Numbered from the stretch's first letter, positions 7,121 to 15,648 are shown. The stretch: DNA of 22,577 bases from an uncultured Methanobrevibacter sp. (GCF_900314695.1 NZ_OMWD01000032.1:1-22577), one strand, 5' to 3'. Notes: a model not told the origin generated them from the letters alone. A program made the numbers and translations.

Positions 7121-7973
7121 TGACAAATATTGAAGCTGCTGTTAAATCTGCAGTGGTTCCAGGATTATATTTATTTTTAAACATATAATCATCAAATTCA
7201 CTAACCCTATCGATGAAGTCTGGTGAATCCTTCATTTTAAGCAAATCTCTGGTCATCAAGGATATCTTGAGCGCTTCCTCATCACCATATTTTCTAGATA
7301 TTAATGTATCCGGAACATGTGACAGAATTGTTAAAAATGTTAAAAGGCAAGCATCATTTTGGGATTTTTCTTCCCTGAGATTGTGGTAAGTCGGATAGCC
7401 TATCTCAAAAACGGCAGGCATGTCAGAGGTCATTTCACGGGCAAGCATATCCCAGGGAGCGGAAATCTTCAATACATCAAACATTGTTTGACCGTTTTCC
7501 CTTAACTCCTGTTTTGCATTGTCGCTTGCAACATCATACTCATCCTGGTCGCCCATTCCACCGGCATCTGCAATATTTATTGCATCATACAAATCACAGG
7601 CATCATCAACAGACGTATTTCCCATCAACAATTTGATATTTTCACGAATATCATCAAATGAATCACTTATTGATGCTGCAACAGCAATAGGTGTTGTCAT
7701 CATAACAATACCAAGATTGGTGTTGTTTTTAATCCATCTGTCGGTTTCAGCTACAGCCTGTAAAATATATTTGCCCAATTTTGGATTGTCAACATCCACA
7801 TCAGTACATGCTTCGCGAATGGTATCTCCAATTACGATTCCACTTATTACAAAGTCCTCAAAGACCATATCATCATAATCTCTAGTCCTGTGGACATTAC
7901 CTGGCTTTGGATATCCGCTCACTTCAAGTGCTGATGCAATTTGAGCTATTTTTGCAATTTCATTAGCTTCCAT
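7095..7973 (-). CDS. CitG-like triphosphoribosyl-dephospho-CoA synthase family protein
   Basis: A 292-residue protein of the CitG/MdcB family (PF01874). The signature is YPKPGNVHRTRDYDD at residues 21-35, and a second conserved stretch is INIADAGGMGDQDEYDV. In bacteria, family members make the triphosphoribosyl-dephospho-CoA precursor of the citrate or malonate lyase prosthetic group, but no lyase gene is nearby and methanogens generally lack one, so the archaeal substrate is probably different. I recall members of this family near tetrahydromethanopterin-linked C1 genes in other organisms, which is only a hint. The ATG follows the hemB stop with no gap, so the two genes form one transcription unit that ends in the hairpin at 7084-7120. 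Confidence 0.85.
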   Translation of the reverse strand: MEANEIAKIAQIASALEVSGYPKPGNVHRTRDYDDMVFEDFVISGIVIGDTIREACTDVDVDNPKLGKYILQAVAETDRWIKNNTNLGIVMMTTPIAVAASISDSFDDIRENIKLLMGNTSVDDACDLYDAINIADAGGMGDQDEYDVASDNAKQELRENGQTMFDVLKISAPWDMLAREMTSDMPAVFEIGYPTYHNLREEKSQNDACLLTFLTILSHVPDTLISRKYGDEEALKISLMTRDLLKMKDSPDFIDRVSEFDDYMFKNKYNPGTTADLTAASIFVSYLKSHFE

Positions 7974-8975
7974 TTATATCATCTCATTCAAAAGTAAATA
8001 TGGTGCGAAATTAGTGATTATCAAGTCTGCTCCAGCACGTTTAATTGAAAGCAAAGCTTCCAAAATTGCTTTTTCTGTTAAAAAACCTTTTTCAATGGCT
8101 GCCACAAGCATTGCATATTCTCCACTTACATTATATGCAACAAGAGGCAACATGAACTCATCCCTAACCATGCGCACAACATCAAGGTACGGCAACGCAG
8201 GTTTGACCATTAAAAAGTCACATCCTTCAATCACATCAAGTTCACATTCGCGAATTGCCTCAACTGCATTGGCAGGATCCATCTGATAGGATTTTCTGTC
8301 TCCGGCATGAGGAGATGAACATGCAGCAACCCTGAACGGTTCATAAAATGCTGAGGCATATTTTGCAGAATATGACATAATCATTACATTATAAAATCCA
8401 TTTTCATCCAATGTTTCACGAATTGCCTTGACTCTACCATCCATCATGTCTGAAGGCGCTACAATATCCGCACCAGCCTGTGCATGTGAAAGAGCAACTT
8501 TAGCAATATACGGTAGGGATTCATCATTTAAAATCTCGATTCCATCATCAGTATCATCATTTTCAACTATCATTCCACAATGACCATGTGAAGTGTATTG
8601 GCATAAGCACACATCAGTGATAACGACCAGGTCTGTTTCCTTTTTAAGTCTTCTAACAGCTTTCTGCACAATTCCTGTAGATGAATAGTCAGGAGTTGCA
8701 ATTTCATCTTTAGTATCTTCAGCAGGAATTCCAAATACAATAATTGATTTCAATCCTTTTTCTTCCAATTGTTTAGCAAATTCAACTCCACTATCCAAGG
8801 AATATCTATATTCACCCGGAAGAGAGGAAATCTCCTCTTTTTCATCACCATTGAGCTCTTCCTTAAAATAAATCGGATAAATCAAATCTTCTTTTTCAAG
8901 TTTGGTTTCACGAACAATATCTCTAATTTTGGCATTCTTTCTAAGTCTTCTCATTCTTGTAGTCGGAAATTCCAT
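7974..8975 (-). CDS. hemB: Porphobilinogen synthase (delta-aminolevulinic acid dehydratase)
   Basis: Condenses two 5-aminolevulinate molecules to porphobilinogen in tetrapyrrole synthesis, which in a methanogen feeds coenzyme F430 and cobamides. With this start it is 333 residues. The zinc-type cysteines are in DVCLCQYTSHGHC (Cys123, Cys125, Cys133); the Schiff-base lysines are Lys205 in MSYSAKYASAF and Lys258 in MVKPALPYLD. The frame also allows GTG at 8984, but that GTG is part of GAGTGAT, the likely ribosome binding site for ATG at 8975, and MEFPTTRMRRLRKN is the usual family N-terminus. It is transcribed divergently from aroC across 194 AT-rich bases and leads directly into the CitG-like gene. 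Confidence 0.96.
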   Translation of the reverse strand: MEFPTTRMRRLRKNAKIRDIVRETKLEKEDLIYPIYFKEELNGDEKEEISSLPGEYRYSLDSGVEFAKQLEEKGLKSIIVFGIPAEDTKDEIATPDYSSTGIVQKAVRRLKKETDLVVITDVCLCQYTSHGHCGMIVENDDTDDGIEILNDESLPYIAKVALSHAQAGADIVAPSDMMDGRVKAIRETLDENGFYNVMIMSYSAKYASAFYEPFRVAACSSPHAGDRKSYQMDPANAVEAIRECELDVIEGCDFLMVKPALPYLDVVRMVRDEFMLPLVAYNVSGEYAMLVAAIEKGFLTEKAILEALLSIKRAGADLIITNFAPYLLLNEMI

Positions 8976-9169
8976 AACAATCACTCAAATATCAATTACT
9001 TATACTTTTTATCAATCAACATATATAGAAATTTTGAAAAAAATTCATATCATACACAATATTGATTTTGATTAAACTGTTTTAAGTTTCCAACAATGCA
9101 AAAATATTTGTGAAAATTTAAATGTTTAGAATACAAATATACCATCAATTATCATAAGAGGCCAAATTC

Positions 9170-10264
9170 ATGTCAAATTCTATAGGAGAAAAATTCAGAA
9201 TAACAAGTTTCGGGTCAAGCCATGGAAAGGCTTTAGGTGCCGTTGTCGATGGATGTCCTGCAAACTTAGAATTAACCGTTGAAGATATTCAAAAAGAACT
9301 GGATAAAAGAAAACCTGGAACAAGCAGTGTTACAACACCCCGAAAAGAAGGAGACGAGGTCCAAATACTGTCTGGAATTTTTGAAGGAAAAACAGATGGA
9401 ACCCCAATTACAGGTGTTGTTTTCAACAAAAACCAACATTCTAAAGATTATTCAATGTTTAAAAATACTCCTCGCCCATCACATGGTGATTTTGGCTGGA
9501 TGATGAAATACGGAAACTACGACTATAACGGAGGAGGTCGTGGAAGCGGAAGAGTGACTATTGGTCATGTAATCGGAGGAGCAGTAGCTAAAAAGCTCCT
9601 TGAAACAAAAGAAATTGAAATCATATCCCACGTTACACAAATCGGAGACATCACCGCAGACCCGCAAGATTTCAATGCAATAAAAGAAAACATAGAAAAG
9701 AATCCCATTCGCTGTGCTGATTTAAAAGCTGCAAAAGAAATGGAAGATTTGATTATTTCAAAAAAAGAGGAAGGCAATTCTGTTGGAGGCATTGTGGAAA
9801 CAATAGCCATTGGAATCCCTGCAGGTATTGGAGAACCTGTTTTTGAAAGACTGGATGGAGACCTTGCAAGAATATTAATGAACATAGGTGCTGTAAAAGG
9901 TGTTGAAATAGGTCTTGGATTTGACGTTGCAAAGCATCTCGGTTCCCAAATCAATGATGAGTATCAAATTGAAAATAATCAGATAACAACAAAAACAAAC
10001 AATTCAGGTGGAATAATTGGTGGAATGAGCAATGGAATGCCAATCATATCCAGAATTGCAGTAAAACCTACACCATCAATTTCCAAATGTCAGGATTCTA
10101 TTAATCTGGAAAAAAGAGAAAATGAAAAAATAGAAATTAAAGGCAGACACGACCCTTGCATCTGTCCTAGAGTGACTGCTGTTGCAGAATCCAGCACTGC
10201 AATTGTTTTGGCAGATCATATGATTCGTTCAGGATTTATTCATCCGACAAATTTAAAACATTAA
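9170..10264 (+). CDS. aroC: Chorismate synthase
   Basis: Converts 5-enolpyruvylshikimate 3-phosphate to chorismate with reduced FMN, the last step of the common aromatic pathway. The 364-residue length is normal. Conserved stretches visible are FGSSHGKALGAVVDGCPA (14-31), GGGRGSGRVTIGHVIGGAVAK, RIAVKPTPSIS, and RHDPCICPRVTAVAESSTA near the C-terminus, all hallmark parts of the FMN and substrate site. An AAGAGG ribosome binding site precedes the ATG. The stop overlaps the stop of the convergent MBL hydrolase in a shared TTAA (10261-10264), and the T-rich run just after the stop, which can end aroC transcription, codes the Lys/Arg-rich tail of that hydrolase on the other strand. Confidence 0.97.
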   Translation: MSNSIGEKFRITSFGSSHGKALGAVVDGCPANLELTVEDIQKELDKRKPGTSSVTTPRKEGDEVQILSGIFEGKTDGTPITGVVFNKNQHSKDYSMFKNTPRPSHGDFGWMMKYGNYDYNGGGRGSGRVTIGHVIGGAVAKKLLETKEIEIISHVTQIGDITADPQDFNAIKENIEKNPIRCADLKAAKEMEDLIISKKEEGNSVGGIVETIAIGIPAGIGEPVFERLDGDLARILMNIGAVKGVEIGLGFDVAKHLGSQINDEYQIENNQITTKTNNSGGIIGGMSNGMPIISRIAVKPTPSISKCQDSINLEKRENEKIEIKGRHDPCICPRVTAVAESSTAIVLADHMIRSGFIHPTNLKH

Positions 10265-11190
10265 TTTTTTCTTTTTCTTAATATTGAAAGTTCATCAAAC
10301 TCGTTATTTTTAAATGCGAGTTGATATGAATTTTTTCTTTCACTGTCATACAATGTATGGCTGGTGCTGTGAGCATGTGATTCTGTATCCTTAAGTGAGA
10401 TTATTCTAAATCTTTTAGGATTTTTATAGTTAACATTGAATGACAATCCATCAAAAGCGGCAATTACTTTAACGCCAGTTTCTTTAGAAATCTTTTTGGC
10501 TTCAGTAACAGGATTTGAAGAAATCATTTTAAGACCCAAATGAGTCATTACAGCAACTTTCGGTTTTACTTTATTTATCAAGTCAATGAAATTGCGAGAA
10601 CACATATGCCCATTAATGGTTCTGTTACCCGGCCTCAATACACTAGCTATTAAAATATCCGCACCTTCATGACATTCACCCAATTCATCAAAGTATCCAG
10701 TATCAGAAGTGTAAGATACCTTAAATCCATTGTAATTTAGTTGAAAGCCGACACCTGCAGGGTCGCCATGTTGAGTTTTTGTTCCCTTTACTTCAATGCC
10801 ATCGGCTTCAACAACCTCATCAGGCTTTAAAAGCACAGTATTGGACTTGGATTGATGATAAGCGGAAATGCATGGACCCCATTTTTCAAAACCATTCAAA
10901 ACGCTTGTACTTCCAAAAATGGTCCCATATCTTCTGGTCATTCCTTTAGTCATAGCTTCAATAAGAATTTCAGCATCATTATAATGGTCAGTGTGTGCAT
11001 GAGAAACAAATACTCCACTTAGATTGCGGGGATCAAAACCGAACTGATAAGTTCTTATAAGAGCTCCTGGTCCAGGGTCAATATGATAATTTTTTCCATT
11101 GATATTATCAATTCTAAACCCTCCAGTCATCCTTCTTTGAGAGATAGCGGAAAATCTTCCACCACCACTTCCTAAAAATGTCAATTTCAT
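10261..11190 (-). CDS. MBL-fold metallo-hydrolase
   Basis: A 309-residue metallo-beta-lactamase-fold hydrolase. The metal site is built from SHAHTDH (His64, His66, Asp68, His69), the later His in TKTQHGDP, the bridging Asp in YTSDTGYFDE and the His in MTHLGL. The opening MKLTFLGSGGGRFS is typical of the RNase Z/phosphodiesterase branch of the fold, but the exosite of true tRNase Z is not evident, so the substrate stays open. I chose ATG at 11190 because it gives the family N-terminus and begins 10 bases after the connectase stop; the frame extends to 11226, overlapping that gene. It is co-directional with and immediately downstream of the connectase gene. The C-terminus is basic (ILRKRKN). 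Confidence 0.85.
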   Translation of the reverse strand: MKLTFLGSGGGRFSAISQRRMTGGFRIDNINGKNYHIDPGPGALIRTYQFGFDPRNLSGVFVSHAHTDHYNDAEILIEAMTKGMTRRYGTIFGSTSVLNGFEKWGPCISAYHQSKSNTVLLKPDEVVEADGIEVKGTKTQHGDPAGVGFQLNYNGFKVSYTSDTGYFDELGECHEGADILIASVLRPGNRTINGHMCSRNFIDLINKVKPKVAVMTHLGLKMISSNPVTEAKKISKETGVKVIAAFDGLSFNVNYKNPKRFRIISLKDTESHAHSTSHTLYDSERKNSYQLAFKNNEFDELSILRKRKN

Positions 11191-11200
11191 TTTAATCCCA

Positions 11201-12121
11201 TCATATTGAACATAGAATAACATCACATTTCAGAGGAGACTTGTCTTTTTTAAGACATAAATCCTCATTATCTATAGTGACTTTATCTCCAATTTTAACA
11301 TCATTGCTTTCTGTAAACATTATGACATTTTGACCAGGTGCGGCCAATTGTTTCCAATTTCCATCCATTGCCTGTGTTTTATCATTTAATTGAACATACA
11401 ATATATTTCCATCAATGGAAACAACTTTTCCAATGTCACCATCATTGATGATTTTTTTGGCCAATTCTATTTCAATGCTTTGTTGAACAATCTGTTCGGT
11501 TAAAGTCTGTCTGAACTTAGCCAATACTTTTACATCATTATCAATAGTTACGTTCAAGTGTCTTTGAGCTTGGGATTCGTCAAAATTAGGTTCTTGTTTT
11601 AAAACATCACAATTAATACCGACAGTAGGGGTTTTAGCGGCTACTTCTCTTAAAATTTCTTCAAACATTTCTCCCTTGGATTTCAAACTGGAGGAAGGTT
11701 TTAATCTTTTTGAAATTAAACGTTCAGCCATCTTCTTGGCAAAATTATTACCAAAAATAACTATACCTGTTTTGCCGGAAGTACGTGATGTCACTTCAGA
11801 ACCTATCAATTCAACCAATTGATAACCGTTACTTGTTCCGTAAACCCTTCTACGTTTTGTTTCAAAGGTTCCTTTGGTGCTCACTTCACCTCTAACACAA
11901 TTGCCAACTATTTTTAACTTAGTTGCATCGTCAGTAATTTTTACAGAAATTCCCAATTCATCAGCCCTTCTTTTAAATTCACCATCAGAACTGATGTCAC
12001 CATTATACAATTCCTGTTCCAATATTTCTAAATTTTCCTTATCACCGAAATAACCTATTTTCCTTTTATCCGCTGCCATTACACATCCTTTTTTTCCAAT
12101 GTAAGCAATAATTAAGCTCAT
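11201..12121 (-). CDS. Connectase (DUF2121), proteasome-related protein ligase
   Basis: The sequence matches the archaeal DUF2121/COG4079 family, whose Methanocaldococcus member was shown to be connectase, a relative of proteasome beta subunits that cuts and re-ligates proteins at a KDPGA-type site, with methyltransferase subunit MtrA as the natural substrate. After Met removal the chain begins SLIIAYIGKKGCVMAADKRK: an N-terminal Ser1 nucleophile and Asp17 at the proteasome-like position. The Ntn-like core is followed by a C-terminal beta-barrel-like domain (about 220-306; GDIGKVVSIDGNILYVQL). Family logic fixes the start at ATG 12121, which also has AAGGGGAA upstream; the frame runs on to 12148, but a longer start would bury the nucleophile. 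It leads the transcript with the MBL hydrolase. mtrA is not in the window. Confidence 0.88.
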   Translation of the reverse strand: MSLIIAYIGKKGCVMAADKRKIGYFGDKENLEILEQELYNGDISSDGEFKRRADELGISVKITDDATKLKIVGNCVRGEVSTKGTFETKRRRVYGTSNGYQLVELIGSEVTSRTSGKTGIVIFGNNFAKKMAERLISKRLKPSSSLKSKGEMFEEILREVAAKTPTVGINCDVLKQEPNFDESQAQRHLNVTIDNDVKVLAKFRQTLTEQIVQQSIEIELAKKIINDGDIGKVVSIDGNILYVQLNDKTQAMDGNWKQLAAPGQNVIMFTESNDVKIGDKVTIDNEDLCLKKDKSPLKCDVILCSI

Positions 12122-12476
12122 ATAATTCCCCTTGATACCATATATCATAATTTCAAAAAATTATAATATCAAAAATTTATTATTTATATATAATTATAGT
12201 TATCCTATATTATATAGTTTAAGAGAAAATCAGAATTTTTCAAAAAATTCCACATTTATTTTTTAGATAGTATCTGTTCAAGTTTAATAAAAATAAGTGA
12301 TTTAAAAATTTTTAAAAAAGCGATAAGTGTAAAATAATGGCCGAATGTGTTAAATCAAACAACATATTTAAATATTAATATAACATATATTATAATTATA
12401 ATAATTGTTAATTATTTATCATTATGAATCAGAATAATGTTTATAATATTAACAAAAAGAATAAGGAGAAAAACTT
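12122..12476. other. AT-rich divergent intergenic region between connectase and the acyl-CoA synthetase gene
   Basis: About 350 bases without a gene. It holds TATA-like runs for both directions (for example 12179-12195 towards connectase and 12364-12396 towards the synthetase), the palindrome at 12400-12416 and the strong AAGGAG site at 12464-12469. A 13-codon reading frame at 12337 is too short to support. I see no RNA gene or riboswitch. Confidence 0.6.
12399..12416. promoter_or_regulatory. Palindrome in the acyl-CoA synthetase promoter, near-copy of the shared operator
   Basis: AATAATT-GTT-AATTATT (12400-12416). Its left part TAATAATTGTTA (12399-12410) differs in one base from TAACAATTGTTA at 16686 and 21549. 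It lies about 10-30 bases downstream of TATA-like sequence, as at the other sites. The AT-richness lowers confidence. Confidence 0.4.
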
Positions 12477-14573
12477 ATGAAAGATCTCAATAAGATGTTT
12501 AAACCTGAATCCGTGGCTGTTATTGGTGCATCCAATACACCTGGAAAAGTAGGATACATCATTGTCGATAACCTCATCAATGATGGATTTAAAGGCGAAA
12601 TATATCCAGTAAACCCAAAGGGTGGAGAGATTTTAGGAAAAAAAGCATATGCAAACATAAAAGATATACCTGAAAAAGTAGACTTGGCAATAATTACCAT
12701 ACCAGTTAAATTTGTAAACCCAACTGTCAAGGAATGTGGTGAAGCTGGCGTGGAAAACATGGTTGTTATTACTGCAGGTTTCAAAGAAGTAGGAGAAGAA
12801 GGTGCTAAATTAGAAGCTGAATTAACAGCACTTGGTGAAGAATACGGTATAAACATTATTGGACCAAACAGTTTAGGAATAACTGATTCACACACTCCAT
12901 TAAACGGATCATTTTCACAAATGATGCCACCAAAAGGAAACATGGCATTCATTTCCCAAAGTGGAGCTATGATGGTAGCTATTATCGATTGGAGTGTAAC
13001 TTCAGGAATTGGATTCAGTAAAGTAATCAGTTTAGGAAACAAAGCTGGTGTAACTGAAATTGAATTATTACAATACTTGGCAGACGATGACGAAACCAAT
13101 GTAATCATCTGTTACTTAGAATCAATTTCCGATGACGACGACTTCGTAAGAACCATGAGAGAAACAGCTCATAAAAAACCTATTATTGTTCTTAAATCAG
13201 GTTCAAGTTCAGCTGGAGCAGCAGCTGCATCTTCACACACAGGTGCACTTGCAGGAAGTGACCTTGCATTCGACACAGCATTCCATCAATCCGGAATTAT
13301 GCGTGTAGAAACCATGGCTGAATTATTTGACCTAGGTTTAGCATTCTCCAAAGCACCACTTCCAGAAGGAGATAATGTAGCAATTATTACCAACGCTGGT
13401 GGTGGAGGAGTATTAACCGTAGATGCAATGGAAAAAGCTGGCTTAAACCTCGTGCAATTTGATGAAGAAACCACTGCAAAACTAAAAGAATGCGTAACTG
13501 AAGAAGGAAGTGCTAAAAACCCTATCGATGTATTAGGTGATGCACCAGTAATCAGATACAAAGAATCATTAGAACTTGTTTTAGGTTATGAAGATGTTGA
13601 CAGTTTAATCGTTATGGTATGTCCAACTGCATCTGCTGACCCTGATGGAATTGCAGAAGCAATCATTGAAGAGAAAAATAAATTTGAAAAACCTGTTATT
13701 GTCGTTAATATGGGAGGTCCATCATTTGAAGCCGCAAATGATGTTTTAAGAGAAAACGGTATACCAACCTACGTATTCCCTGAAACTGCTGTAACTGCTC
13801 TTGAAGCAATGGTTAGATTCAAAAGATTAGAAGAAAGAACCTATGATGATGTAGTTGAAAAAGTAGATGATGTTGACAAAGATGCCGTTAAAGCAATATT
13901 TGATAAAGTCAAAGCTGATGGAAGAGACACATTACTTGGTAGTGAAGCTTATGCAGTAGCTGAAGCTTATGGAATTTCCGCAGCACCTATCAAATTATCC
14001 ACATCTGCTGATGAAGCTGCAAGTTTGGCAGAAGAAATGGAATTCCCTGTTGTACTTAAAATCGCATCCGATAAAATTTTACACAAATCAGATATCGGCG
14101 GTGTAAAAGTAGGAATCTCCTCAGCTGAAGAAGCAAAAGCAACCTATGAAGAAATTATTGCAAACGCTAATAAAGCACACCCAGATATTGTTCCTGATGG
14201 TGTAGAAGTACAAAAAATGATGGATTCCGGTGAAGAAGTCATTGTAGGTATGATTCGTGACAAACAATTTGGTCCTATGATTGCATTCGGTATGGGTGGA
14301 ATCTATGTAAACCTTATTGAAGACGTTTCATTCAACCTTGCAAAAGGAATGAGCTCTCAAGAAATTGATGAACAAATTAATTCAACCAAAGTATCCAAAT
14401 TACTTGAAGGATACAGAGGTGAAGCTCCTTGTGATGTCGAAGAAGTTAAAGAAGCTATTAAAAGAGTAGCTAGATTAACCTTAGACTTCCCAGAAATATC
14501 TGAGTTAGACATTAACCCAATCTTCGTATACGAAGAAGGTTCATCTGCACTCGATATTAAAATCAAATTATAA
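12477..14573 (+). CDS. acd: Acetate-CoA ligase (ADP-forming), fused alpha-beta subunits
   Basis: A 698-residue fused ADP-forming acyl-CoA synthetase, which in archaea converts acetyl-CoA (or another acyl-CoA), ADP and phosphate to the acid, ATP and CoA. Domains in order: CoA-binding Rossmann domain (1-130; ESVAVIGASNTPGKVG), succinyl-CoA-ligase-like domains (about 150-460) with the phosphohistidine His254 in SSHTGALAGSD, and a C-terminal ATP-grasp domain (about 480-698; FPVVLKIASDKILHKSDIGG). The actual acyl group cannot be told from the sequence. The ATG has a strong AAGGAG site. The codon choice looks more regular than in neighbouring genes (GAA, GGT, GCA and so on), suggesting high expression. 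It stands alone, with its own promoter and terminator. Confidence 0.9.
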   Translation: MKDLNKMFKPESVAVIGASNTPGKVGYIIVDNLINDGFKGEIYPVNPKGGEILGKKAYANIKDIPEKVDLAIITIPVKFVNPTVKECGEAGVENMVVITAGFKEVGEEGAKLEAELTALGEEYGINIIGPNSLGITDSHTPLNGSFSQMMPPKGNMAFISQSGAMMVAIIDWSVTSGIGFSKVISLGNKAGVTEIELLQYLADDDETNVIICYLESISDDDDFVRTMRETAHKKPIIVLKSGSSSAGAAAASSHTGALAGSDLAFDTAFHQSGIMRVETMAELFDLGLAFSKAPLPEGDNVAIITNAGGGGVLTVDAMEKAGLNLVQFDEETTAKLKECVTEEGSAKNPIDVLGDAPVIRYKESLELVLGYEDVDSLIVMVCPTASADPDGIAEAIIEEKNKFEKPVIVVNMGGPSFEAANDVLRENGIPTYVFPETAVTALEAMVRFKRLEERTYDDVVEKVDDVDKDAVKAIFDKVKADGRDTLLGSEAYAVAEAYGISAAPIKLSTSADEAASLAEEMEFPVVLKIASDKILHKSDIGGVKVGISSAEEAKATYEEIIANANKAHPDIVPDGVEVQKMMDSGEEVIVGMIRDKQFGPMIAFGMGGIYVNLIEDVSFNLAKGMSSQEIDEQINSTKVSKLLEGYRGEAPCDVEEVKEAIKRVARLTLDFPEISELDINPIFVYEEGSSALDIKIKL

Positions 14574-14610
14574 TTTCTCATACGAGAAATTACTCTTTTT
14601 TTATTTTTTG
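14571..14610 (+). terminator. Hairpin plus T-tract terminator overlapping the synthetase stop codon
   Basis: TAATTTCTC (14571-14579) and GAGAAATTA (14584-14592) form a perfect 9-bp stem with loop ATAC, followed by T-rich sequence (14594-14609). The stop codon TAA (14571-14573) is the first three bases of the stem. Confidence 0.85.
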
Positions 14611-14633
14611 AATCATTTATTATAAGTGATTTT

Positions 14634-14996
14634 ATGAATGGTGAAATTGATTTAGAACTTTATACTATTTCTATAATTAGATTAAACAACACTTTAGAAA
14701 AATTAGAAACTTCACAAAATAATGATGACATTAAAGAAATGTTCAAAGAAAGTTGTAGGGATTTTGAAGAGTTATATAAAGATATCATTTCTGATTTAAA
14801 TGGAGAAGAAATACAGTTTAATGATTATTATCTATTTTTTGAAAACGGAAAACAGGTGTTTCCGCAGTATATTGACGCTTTGAAAAAAATTGAAAATGAA
14901 GAAATTAAAGAATACATTGATTCACTGATAAATGTATTTACAAACCTTAACAAAATATCTAAATCTTTTCCAAGCCAGCAGGACATGGTAAAATGA
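14634..14996 (+). CDS. Small helical protein of unknown function, 120 aa
   Basis: I do not recognise the family. The chain is acidic and almost wholly helical in character, with heptad-like stretches around 15-30 (IIRLNNTLEKLETSQ) and 80-112 (IDALKKIENEEIKEYIDSLI), and no signal peptide, membrane segment or cysteine pair. GTGAT precedes the ATG at a short distance. Its stop overlaps the start of the DUF447 gene in ATGA (14993-14996), so the two are translationally coupled and the proteins may act together. Confidence 0.75.
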   Translation: MNGEIDLELYTISIIRLNNTLEKLETSQNNDDIKEMFKESCRDFEELYKDIISDLNGEEIQFNDYYLFFENGKQVFPQYIDALKKIENEEIKEYIDSLINVFTNLNKISKSFPSQQDMVK

Positions 14997-15619
14997 GTTT
15001 TGATTTAGAAAAAATTGGAATTGACACCGAAGAAAGATACGAATGTATTTACACTACAATTGATGAAAAAGGCATTAAAAACTCTGCAGCAATTGGTTTA
15101 AAGTATTTTGGAAAAGACAATATAGGATGTAGGATATTTGAAGGATCAAAAACTCTGGAAAACATTCAAAAAAGCAAAAGATATGTTGTAAACATTACCC
15201 AAGATCCAATAATATTTACTAAATCCACAATCGACAAACTTCCAAGCGAATATTACACAGATGATGAGGACATTGCCATTTTAAAGGATGCAGGATCATA
15301 TATAATCGTTAATGTGGTTGATATTGAAGAACAAAAACCTGAAAATACTCCAATCGACAATGACCAAAGCATATTTTTAATCAAAGGCAAGATTGAAAGT
15401 GTGACAATCAATGATGAAACTATCAAAGCTTATAATCGAGGATTATCCGGTTTAATTGAATGCTTAGTTAACTTTTCAAGATATCTAATTGTCGATGATG
15501 AAAAAAGAGCAGTTTACATGGAAAGAGTAATTGAAAACGAAAGGATGATTGGAAGAATTGGAGATACACAAACAAAAGAAGCTATGAAAATAATCAAAAA
15601 AGAATACGAAAAAAATTAA
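14993..15619 (+). CDS. DUF447 family protein (flavin-reductase-like split barrel)
   Basis: A 208-residue protein matching the DUF447 pattern: a short opening helix, then YECIYTTIDEKGIKNSAAIGLKYFG, IFEGSKTLENIQKSKRYVVNITQDPIIF, which resembles an FMN-binding split-barrel fold, and a helical C-terminal part. Family function is not established; I recall it from methanogens and from methylotrophs that use tetrahydromethanopterin, which would fit a role around that cofactor, but nothing here proves it. It overlaps the 120-residue gene by four bases. The last codons (KKEYEKN) form, on the opposite strand, the T-tract of the binding-protein terminator. Confidence 0.8.
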   Translation: MSFDLEKIGIDTEERYECIYTTIDEKGIKNSAAIGLKYFGKDNIGCRIFEGSKTLENIQKSKRYVVNITQDPIIFTKSTIDKLPSEYYTDDEDIAILKDAGSYIIVNVVDIEEQKPENTPIDNDQSIFLIKGKIESVTINDETIKAYNRGLSGLIECLVNFSRYLIVDDEKRAVYMERVIENERMIGRIGDTQTKEAMKIIKKEYEKN

Positions 15620-15648
15620 AAAAAAAGCATAGTTAAGTAACTATGCTT
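15606..15648 (-). terminator. Hairpin plus T-tract terminator overlapping the binding-protein stop codon
   Basis: AAGCATAGTT (15625-15634) and AACTATGCTT (15639-15648) form a perfect 10-bp stem with loop AAGT. On the minus strand the A-run at 15609-15626 becomes the T-tract. The stop TAG (15641-15643) lies in the stem. The plus direction has no T-tract. Confidence 0.85.

Noticed and set aside
12337..12378. 13-codon frame (MAECVKSNNIFKY) before the acyl-CoA synthetase gene as a leader peptide
   Set aside because: Too short, without a ribosome binding site, and upstream of the likely TATA box, so probably not transcribed with the gene.
12449..13108. Long antisense open frame within the acyl-CoA synthetase gene
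   Set aside because: It is the shadow of a GC-patterned, strongly biased coding frame; the sense strand has all the family motifs and the antisense protein resembles nothing.
14611..14631. Hairpin AATCATTT...AAGTGATT before the 120-residue gene as an RNA regulator
   Set aside because: Needs a G-U pair, is very AT-rich and could arise by chance; it overlaps the ribosome binding site but nothing else supports control.
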